From an uncultured Pedobacter sp. (lineage in GTDB: Bacteria; Bacteroidota; Bacteroidia; Sphingobacteriales; Sphingobacteriaceae), in assembly GCF_913776295.1 (NCBI RefSeq), contig NZ_CAJYOJ010000087.1, positions 1 to 64,000 on the forward strand: a stretch of DNA of 64,000 nucleotides, read 5' to 3'. Below, one piece after another: positions 37,631-43,325 of the stretch. The notes beneath the pieces are model-generated. The model was not told the DNA's origin, made no database searches, and saw only the letters and a program-made list of their open reading frames with translations. The stretch's first letter is position 1, and each line of letters starts with the position of its first letter. Made by a program: the position numbers and the translations under genes.

Positions 37631-39517
37631 ATGAGCATACAGGAAAAAGGAAATATTTCTATCCATACTGAAAATATTTTCCCGATAATTAAGAAATTTT
37701 TATACTCTGATAACGAAATTTTTCTTCGTGAGTTGGTTTCTAACGCAGTTGATGCCGTTCAGAAAATTAAAAGACTAGCTTCATTAGGCCAGTTTAATGG
37801 CGAAGTTGGCGCACCGTTGGTACAGGTTGCGGTTGATAAGGATGCAAAAACCATTACCATTAGCGATAACGGTTTGGGAATGACAGCCGAAGAGATTAAA
37901 AAGTATATCAACCAGGTTGCTTTTTCTGGCGCAAGTGAATTTGTAGAGAAATTTAAAGATGCAAAAGATGCCAACGAAATCATCGGTAAATTCGGCTTAG
38001 GCTTCTATTCGGCCTTTATGGTTGCTGATTTAGTGGAAATTCAGACTTTATCTTACCAGGATGGCGCTGAGCCTGCCCGTTGGGTATGCGATGGAAGTAC
38101 AGAATTTGAAATTACAGCAGGTACTAAAACTACTCGCGGTACAGATATTATCCTCCATGTAAACAAAGATTCGGAAGAGTTTTTAGAAGAAAGTAAACTA
38201 CAGGAAATCCTGAATAAATATGCTAAATTTTTACCTGTTCCCATTAAATTTGGCACCAAAAATGAATCGGTAGAAGATGGCGTAGATGAAGAAGGTAAAA
38301 CGAAGTATAAGGATGTGGAAGTTGATAACATCATCAACACCACCAACCCGATCTGGACAAAGGCACCTGCAGATTTGTCAGACGAGGATTATTTAAGCTT
38401 TTACCGTGAGTTATATCCTTTTAGTGAAGAACCATTATTCTGGATCCACCTGAATGTTGATTATCCATTTAATTTGACAGGTGTACTGTATTTCCCTAAG
38501 TTGAAAAACGATTTCGAAATGCAGCGCAACAAAATTAAATTGTACTCGCGCCAGGTGTTTATTACCGACGAGGTTAAAGATATTGTTCCAGAATTTTTAA
38601 TGTTATTGCATGGAGTAATTGATTCTCCGGATATTCCACTAAATGTATCGCGCAGTTTCCTGCAGGCCGATAGCAATGTTAAAAAGATCAACAACTACAT
38701 TACTAAAAAGGTGGCGGATAAACTAGCTGAGCTGTTTGCCAAAGACCGTAAAGCTTACGAAGATAAATGGAAAGACATTGGTCTTTTTGTGAAATATGGT
38801 ATGATCAGCGAGGAAAAGTTTTACGATAAGGCAAAAGATTTCGCTTTAGTTGGCAACACTAAAAATGAGCTTTATACCCTTCCTGAATATAAAGAAAAAA
38901 TAAGCGCATTACAAACGGATAAAAATGGCACTGTAGTATATTTATATACAAATGATGCCGCAAAACAAGATGCGTTTATACAATCAGCCAATAAAAAAGA
39001 TTATGATGTTTTGGTATTAGATTCGCCGATCGACAATCACTTTATCAATCAACTGGAGCAAAAATTAGAGAAAACATCAATTAAACGTGTCGACTCTAGC
39101 GTTGTAGATAAATTAATTGAGAAAGATGAGCAGAATGAACATGTTTTAAATGAAGATCAGGTAAAAGAAGTAACGGCTATTTTTGAAAAAGCCATTACTA
39201 AACCAGGCATGCATGTAGAAGTTGTAGCTCTGCACCCGGATGAGCTTCCTGTTACGATTACCATGGATGAATTTATGCGCCGGATGAAGGACATGGCTGC
39301 AATGGGTGGCGGTATGAATTTTTATGGCCAAATGCCAGACAATTATAAAGTTGCTATTAACGGAAACCATAAATTGGTAGGCAAAATTTTAAATGCCGAA
39401 GGAGAAGAACAGCAAAACCTGGCTAAACAAGCGGTAGACTTAGCGCTTTTAGCACAAGGAATGTTAACCGGAGCAGAGTTAACTGCTTTTGTAAGCAGAA
39501 GCGTAGCATTAATTTAG
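37631..39517 (+). CDS. htpG: Molecular chaperone HtpG (Hsp90)
   Basis: An ATP-dependent dimeric chaperone that acts in stress and late protein folding. The 628-residue protein starts with GNISIHTENIFPIIKKFLYS, and the ATP site carries LRELVSNAVDAVQKI, ISDNGLGMTAEEI and GKFGLGFYSAFMV. The middle domain has the SRSFLQAD segment typical of Hsp90. The C-terminal part is diverged, as in other Bacteroidota HtpG. It is monocistronic with a strong terminator. Confidence 0.96.
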   Translation: MSIQEKGNISIHTENIFPIIKKFLYSDNEIFLRELVSNAVDAVQKIKRLASLGQFNGEVGAPLVQVAVDKDAKTITISDNGLGMTAEEIKKYINQVAFSGASEFVEKFKDAKDANEIIGKFGLGFYSAFMVADLVEIQTLSYQDGAEPARWVCDGSTEFEITAGTKTTRGTDIILHVNKDSEEFLEESKLQEILNKYAKFLPVPIKFGTKNESVEDGVDEEGKTKYKDVEVDNIINTTNPIWTKAPADLSDEDYLSFYRELYPFSEEPLFWIHLNVDYPFNLTGVLYFPKLKNDFEMQRNKIKLYSRQVFITDEVKDIVPEFLMLLHGVIDSPDIPLNVSRSFLQADSNVKKINNYITKKVADKLAELFAKDRKAYEDKWKDIGLFVKYGMISEEKFYDKAKDFALVGNTKNELYTLPEYKEKISALQTDKNGTVVYLYTNDAAKQDAFIQSANKKDYDVLVLDSPIDNHFINQLEQKLEKTSIKRVDSSVVDKLIEKDEQNEHVLNEDQVKEVTAIFEKAITKPGMHVEVVALHPDELPVTITMDEFMRRMKDMAAMGGGMNFYGQMPDNYKVAINGNHKLVGKILNAEGEEQQNLAKQAVDLALLAQGMLTGAELTAFVSRSVALI

Positions 39518-39538
39518 CCAGGAAAGGCTGATATAATT

Positions 39539-39580
39539 AAAAAGGCTATATCATAAATAACATTTAGATATAGCCTTTTT
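39539..39580 (+). terminator. htpG terminator
   Basis: A 14-bp perfect stem (AAAAAGGCTATATC 39539-39552 with GATATAGCCTTTTT 39567-39580) ends in a T run just after the htpG stop codon. Confidence 0.88.
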
Positions 39581-39601
39581 TATTTTAGATAAGGGTACAA
39601 A

Positions 39602-39626
39602 AAAAGTCCTGACAAGCAAGACTTTT
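39602..39626 (-). terminator. Terminator of the HsdR-N-like gene
   Basis: A 7-bp stem, AAAAGTC (39602-39608) with GACTTTT (39620-39626); on the minus strand it is followed by a run of T residues. Confidence 0.6.
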
Positions 39627-39664
39627 ACCGCGTTTTGGCAACGCGTATATTAACGATAAAAGCT

Positions 39665-40147
39665 CTAGTTAGCTTTCTGATCTACATTGAAATAATCTTT
39701 ATGATCTTCGATCATTTTTGCTATGATTGCCGCTTTGGTATCAGTTATTTTAAATTCGAACAAAGGCTCTTGATTTTTCTTTGATCTTACCATCTTCTCT
39801 GTATAAAAACGGTATACTAAACCATTGGTTAATAAACCATATTTAGCTTTTGTTTTGCGAAAATATTTAGATAAACGCGAATCGTGGATATCCAGATTAT
39901 CATTGTGATGTTTACACTCAACCAGGATTGTGGGCTCGCCATCTTTCATAATGGTGTAATCAACTTTTTTGCTTTTTTTAACTCCGAAGTCTAAAACAGC
40001 GTCAGATTGAACCTCAGAAGGATCAAATCCTAAGATTTGGATAAAAGGCATAACCAACGCGTTCCTTGTTAAATCCTCAGATTGAACTTGTGGAAGCATT
40101 TTTTTAATTCTTACGGCAAATTGCCCGATTTCGTCTTTCAATTCCAT
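39665..40147 (-). CDS. HsdR N-terminal-like PD-(D/E)XK nuclease domain protein
   Basis: A 160-residue protein that is only the N-terminal nuclease-type domain of type I restriction R subunits. The catalytic pattern is visible: D63 in KKVDYTIMKDG, then E77 and K79 in ILVECKHHND. There is no helicase, no HsdM and no HsdS nearby. It follows the small gene at 40169 after 21 bp. It could be a stand-alone nuclease, part of a defence system elsewhere, or a DNA-binding remnant; the intact catalytic residues argue against decay. The precise role is unknown. Confidence 0.8.
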   Translation of the reverse strand: MELKDEIGQFAVRIKKMLPQVQSEDLTRNALVMPFIQILGFDPSEVQSDAVLDFGVKKSKKVDYTIMKDGEPTILVECKHHNDNLDIHDSRLSKYFRKTKAKYGLLTNGLVYRFYTEKMVRSKKNQEPLFEFKITDTKAAIIAKMIEDHKDYFNVDQKAN

Positions 40148-40168
40148 ATTGTTATCTATTATAGGTAG

Positions 40169-40543
40169 TTAATTTTTTAAATGATATTGGTTAAATATCG
40201 AATTTGCAGTAGCTATAATCTGATCCAAGCTCTGTTTATCAAAAAAGTTCCTGTTCAACATATCAACCATATAAGTTAATTTATTGATGTCGTTTGCCTG
40301 CATGGTAAACTGAAAACTTTTCATGCCATCTTTTATAGCCTGTTGAACATAATTACGTACAACCAAAAAAGATTTCCTAAATGCGTATTCGCCATCTAAC
40401 TGTCCCTTAACAGGCTGCCTTCCATTAAGATTGCTATATTCATTTTGCATTCTCTGGTAAATATCTGAGTTGATTCCTTGATGTTCCAGAATGCCCTTGT
40501 AGTAGATTTTGTTAAGTAAATATTCGTATTCGTTGTTTTTCAT
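40169..40543 (-). CDS. Small uncharacterised protein paired with the nuclease gene
   Basis: A 124-residue cytoplasmic protein with no recognised domain. It is mostly helical and rich in Asn, Gln and Tyr (YEYLLNKIYYKGILEHQG). The start at ATG 40543 is preferred; the longer frame to 40612 adds a basic tail that lies in intergenic hairpin-prone DNA. It is 21 bp upstream of the HsdR-N-like gene on the same strand, so the two form an operon and may act together. Confidence 0.7.
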   Translation of the reverse strand: MKNNEYEYLLNKIYYKGILEHQGINSDIYQRMQNEYSNLNGRQPVKGQLDGEYAFRKSFLVVRNYVQQAIKDGMKSFQFTMQANDINKLTYMVDMLNRNFFDKQSLDQIIATANSIFNQYHLKN

Positions 40544-40914
40544 GTGGATGACTGGTGGATGTAGGGGAATATTTCTTTGCTTTTCGGTATTTCTTTTTTT
40601 AAGTTTTCGCAATCTAACCCAGTATTGTATGGCCTGTTTTTAATATTATTATCTACAGGCTACACAAGATTGGGCAGGCAGATGTTTTACAATTAGCAAT
40701 TTCTAACTACTAATTATTTGTTTTTGGCAAACAGTATAAAGATTATAAAAAGAAGGGGTGCACGTAATTTTTTTACATCAACCACCCAGAATATTACACG
40801 AAACCCAGGTTTTTTATAGGCAAAACCGGGAGATAAGTTTTTTTGAGGTGCAATTGTTAATTCAACTCAATTTTTATTTAACTTGCATACAAATCATGTA
40901 AACCAATTTTACTC
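40544..40914. other. Divergent control region with hairpin and promoter-like copy
   Basis: This 371-bp stretch lies between two divergent genes. It holds a 20-bp imperfect hairpin (40618-40674) and, at 40757-40852, motifs that repeat in the control region of the peptide genes: GGGAGATAA at 40828-40836, ACACGAAACCC at 40796-40806 and TTTGAGGTGCA at 40842-40852. No gene is supported. Confidence 0.6.
40618..40674. repeat. Imperfect 20-bp inverted repeat
   Basis: The left arm CCCAGTATTGTATGGCCTGT (40618-40637) pairs with the right arm ACAGGCTACACAAGATTGGG (40655-40674): 16 Watson-Crick pairs, 2 G-U pairs and 2 mismatches, with a 17-nt AT-rich loop. No T run follows on either strand, so it is not a usual terminator. 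Confidence 0.65.
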
Positions 40915-41661
40915 ATGAATCTAAAATGCGTTGTTATAGACGACGAGCAACATGCGATTGAAGTATTAACTGACCACATTGCAGAAATGCCTGGTTTAAG
41001 CGTTTTTAAAACTTTTACCAGCCCTGTCCAGGCACTTACCGAAATAAGTATCGAAGACGAGATTGATTTATTATTTATGGACATTGATATGCCAGGAATA
41101 AATGGATTAGAACTGGCAAAAAATATCAGGGAAAAAGCAAAGTATTTGATTTTTACAACTGCGCATCCTGATTATGCCCTGCAAGCATTTGACGTACAAT
41201 CAGATCAGTATTTATTAAAACCTATTTCTTTTGCAAAATTTGCATTAGGTATTGATAGGATCTTGAAAAAGGAATCGAGCAATAATAGCAAGGCTACCGC
41301 AAAAGAAGCTGAACAGGTTGCTGCACTTTATATTAAAGGCGACCATAAGTATGCTTTTTCCAATATTGCTATCGATGAAATACTTTACATCAAGGCGCTG
41401 CAGAATTATATACAGATTATTACAAAATCTGAGATCCACACGACATACCTGACACTCAAGGAAATTGAAAAGGCTTTGGAAAACCACGCATTTATCCGTG
41501 TCAATAAATCAAACATTGTTGCCAAGGCAGCAATCAAAAAAGTGGATGGCAATATAATCCGCCTCGTCAATAATGAGATGATACAAATTGGAGAAGGTTA
41601 TAAAGAAGCTTTCTTTGCCTATGTACAGAGCAGTTTATTAAAATCAAACCGGAACCATTAA
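40915..41661 (+). CDS. LytTR-family response regulator
   Basis: A 248-residue regulator. The N-terminal receiver has CVVIDDEQHA and the phosphoacceptor D56 in LLFMDIDMPGING. The C-terminal LytTR DNA-binding domain spans about 140-245 (DEILYIKALQNYIQII, HAFIRVNKSNIVA). It most likely works with the LytS-type kinase at 42210. It converges on the two small peptide genes, which lie on the other strand between it and the kinase gene, so it may control them. A terminator hairpin follows immediately. Confidence 0.93.
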   Translation: MNLKCVVIDDEQHAIEVLTDHIAEMPGLSVFKTFTSPVQALTEISIEDEIDLLFMDIDMPGINGLELAKNIREKAKYLIFTTAHPDYALQAFDVQSDQYLLKPISFAKFALGIDRILKKESSNNSKATAKEAEQVAALYIKGDHKYAFSNIAIDEILYIKALQNYIQIITKSEIHTTYLTLKEIEKALENHAFIRVNKSNIVAKAAIKKVDGNIIRLVNNEMIQIGEGYKEAFFAYVQSSLLKSNRNH

Positions 41662-41663
41662 TC

Positions 41664-41686
41664 AATAGCATCGTTGCTATTTTTTA
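41664..41686 (+). terminator. Terminator after the LytTR gene
   Basis: The stem AATAGCA (41664-41670) / TGCTATT (41675-41681), with loop TCGT, is followed by TTTTT on the plus strand. It starts 3 bp after the stop codon. Confidence 0.75.
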
Positions 41687-41720
41687 TTATCCGGTGTTGT
41701 AATGAATTCAAAAACTACCT

Positions 41721-41864
41721 TCAAAAAATGAAACTTGTCATTACCGTGTGACTCTGATCTCCTGTTGGGTTAGTGGAGAAGTTGTTTTGGGCTTTAATGT
41801 TTTTATAAACAAAAACAGTTTTTTTAGCAAGTTTTGCAGATGGGTTTGTATGTTGAACTTTCAT
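41721..41864 (-). CDS. Putative RiPP precursor peptide 1 (cysteine-free)
   Basis: A 47-residue ORF not found by usual length cut-offs. It begins MKVQHTNPSAKLAKKTVFVY, has a basic N-terminal half (likely leader) and an uncharged Ser/Thr/Asn-rich C-terminal part, TNPTGDQSHTVMTSFIF (likely core), with 6 Ser/Thr and no Cys. It is 96% identical to the neighbour at 41915 over 46 residues. Of 11 codons that differ between the two, 9 are synonymous, which is strong evidence that the peptide itself is selected. It shares a strand with the LanB-type dehydratase gene (43322). The dehydratase would act on Ser/Thr; without Cys no lanthionine ring can form within the peptide. The product is inferred. Confidence 0.75.
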   Translation of the reverse strand: MKVQHTNPSAKLAKKTVFVYKNIKAQNNFSTNPTGDQSHTVMTSFIF

Positions 41865-41914
41865 GTTAATAATGCTTAAATATGATGATATTTCGTTAAA
41901 AATTGAGGATAAGA

Positions 41915-42064
41915 TTAAAGTGCTACAATAAAGCTTGTCATTACCGTGTGACTTTGATCTCCTGTTGGGTTAGTATTAAAGTTGTTTTGGGCTTTAATGT
42001 TTTTATAAACGAAAACAGTTTTTTTAGCAAGTTTCGCAGAAGGATTTGTGTGTTGAGCTTTCAT
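41915..42064 (-). CDS. Putative RiPP precursor peptide 2 (cysteine-free)
   Basis: A 49-residue ORF, almost the same as the peptide at 41721: it has A for V at residue 3, N for S at residue 30, and ends in VAL instead of F. It keeps the core phrase TNPTGDQSHTVMTSFI and the Lys-rich leader (KLAKKTVFVYKN). It is the first of the two on the transcript and lies about 60 nt after a good Bacteroidota promoter (42126-42157); the second copy follows after 50 bp. It has no Cys and no signal peptide, as expected of a leader peptide that is removed by a protease or exporter. It could instead be a small structural peptide, but the LanB neighbour favours a RiPP. Confidence 0.78.
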   Translation of the reverse strand: MKAQHTNPSAKLAKKTVFVYKNIKAQNNFNTNPTGDQSHTVMTSFIVAL

Positions 42065-42125
42065 AATATATAGTATTTAATTTTTTGTTATTGTCGTTGT
42101 GATTAATTTCTGTAAAGATGCACCT

Positions 42126-42157
42126 CAAAGTTAGACACGACCACTTTTTTACACAAA
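42126..42157 (-). promoter_or_regulatory. Predicted promoter of the peptide genes
   Basis: Minus strand: TTTG (42157-42154), exactly 20 nt, then TAACTTTG (42133-42126). This is the best consensus match in the window. The start of transcription would lie near 42120, giving a leader of about 55 nt before the peptide at 42064. Confidence 0.75.
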
Positions 42158-42177
42158 CCCCTGCTTTTGGGAGATAA
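42151..42177. promoter_or_regulatory. Shared motif block in the kinase/peptide divergent region
   Basis: ACACAAACCC (42151-42160) and GGGAGATAA (42169-42177) match ACACGAAACCC and GGGAGATAA upstream of the LytTR gene (40796-40806, 40828-40836), in the same order. It overlaps the -33 box of the peptide promoter, so it may be the binding site of the LytTR regulator. Inference only. Confidence 0.4.
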
Positions 42178-42209
42178 AAACCCCATTTTAATAGATTAAA
42201 GAGAAAAAA

Positions 42210-43325
42210 ATGAGCTTTTTGCATTTAAAAAAATTCTACGAAAAGTATAAATTTCACTTGTTGGTATGGAGTCTATATATCATTTATGAGGTATTTATTC
42301 TAGGTTTGGCCACCAACAGATTCAGAGAACCGGGAGCTTATCTGCTGGTTTATATTGTTAATATCCTCACCTTTTACCTATATGGTTTTTTTCTTAAGAA
42401 AATAATCAAAAGCGGATCTATCCCCATAAAAATCTTAAAGATCGCCGCACTCATTATCTTAATAATCTTTGCATACGTAGTTTCTACATTTCTCCTGATT
42501 ATCCTGTTCGAGCAGCTTAGGTTAATTGAGGTAAATCCATCCAGATCCTTAAATCGGGAATTCATATTACCTTGTATCTATCGCTCCATATTATATATCG
42601 GTTACTCTACCGGCTACATATATGTAGTTAAATCCTTTCAGGATCAGAAAAAAGTGGAAGCACTGGAGCGACAGAATTTGGTTACCCAAATAGAGAAACA
42701 GGCCTTAGAAAACGATCTTGTTCAGTCGCAAAATAACTATCTGCGCAGTCAGATCAATCCGCACTTTCTATTTAATACCTTGAACTTCATTTATAATGAT
42801 GCCCGTAAAAAGGCGCCGATGGCAGCTGATGCGATCATGAACCTGGCAGAAATGATGCGTTATGCATTAAAGCGCCCGGAAGCATCAGAAATGGTGTCAC
42901 TAAGTGAGGAAATTGAGCAGATTGAACACCTGATCAACCTGCATAAACTCCGTACAGCCAATACAATTAATCTGGAACTTAAAGTAACAGGCGATCTGTT
43001 TGGATTAAGATTTCCACCGCTCATTTTACTAACGCTGGTTGAAAATATATTTAAGCATGGAAATGTTTCACATTCTACCCAGCCAGCGATTATTAAAATT
43101 GCTTACGAAAACGATAGGCTGAACATCGGCACCATAAATATGATTAACGACAATAAAGGTAAACAGACAGAAAGCCATCATGTAGGGATTGATAATATTT
43201 GTAAACGCCTGAGCAGCTTTTACGGTGACGATTATATATTTAACTATTATCAGGACCCACTTAACCGCTATATTACTGAAATAGAGGTAACAGTAGTTAA
43301 TCCATTGGCCAGGCTAAACCGTTAA
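42210..43325 (+). CDS. LytS/YehU-type sensor histidine kinase
   Basis: A 371-residue membrane kinase. Four hydrophobic segments lie near 15-34, 42-62, 72-103 and 123-142. A coiled coil (QKKVEALERQNLVTQIEKQA) follows, then the His_kinase domain with phosphoacceptor H185 in INPHFLFNTLNFIYND and the ATPase motif LTLVENIFKHG. There is no extra sensor domain, so the signal is likely sensed in or at the membrane. It partners with the LytTR regulator at 40915, though the peptide genes split the pair. It is divergent from those genes, and its stop codon overlaps the stop of the dehydratase gene by 4 bp. Confidence 0.93.
   Translation: MSFLHLKKFYEKYKFHLLVWSLYIIYEVFILGLATNRFREPGAYLLVYIVNILTFYLYGFFLKKIIKSGSIPIKILKIAALIILIIFAYVVSTFLLIILFEQLRLIEVNPSRSLNREFILPCIYRSILYIGYSTGYIYVVKSFQDQKKVEALERQNLVTQIEKQALENDLVQSQNNYLRSQINPHFLFNTLNFIYNDARKKAPMAADAIMNLAEMMRYALKRPEASEMVSLSEEIEQIEHLINLHKLRTANTINLELKVTGDLFGLRFPPLILLTLVENIFKHGNVSHSTQPAIIKIAYENDRLNIGTINMINDNKGKQTESHHVGIDNICKRLSSFYGDDYIFNYYQDPLNRYITEIEVTVVNPLARLNR

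Noticed and set aside
39665..40147. Calling this a type I restriction system
   Set aside because: Only the N-terminal nuclease-type domain is present; no helicase, HsdM or HsdS is nearby.
42024..42224. A 66-codon open frame on the minus strand over the peptide promoter
   Set aside because: It overlaps the kinase start and reads the promoter and peptide 2 in another frame; peptide 2 is conserved with peptide 1 in its own frame, this one is not.
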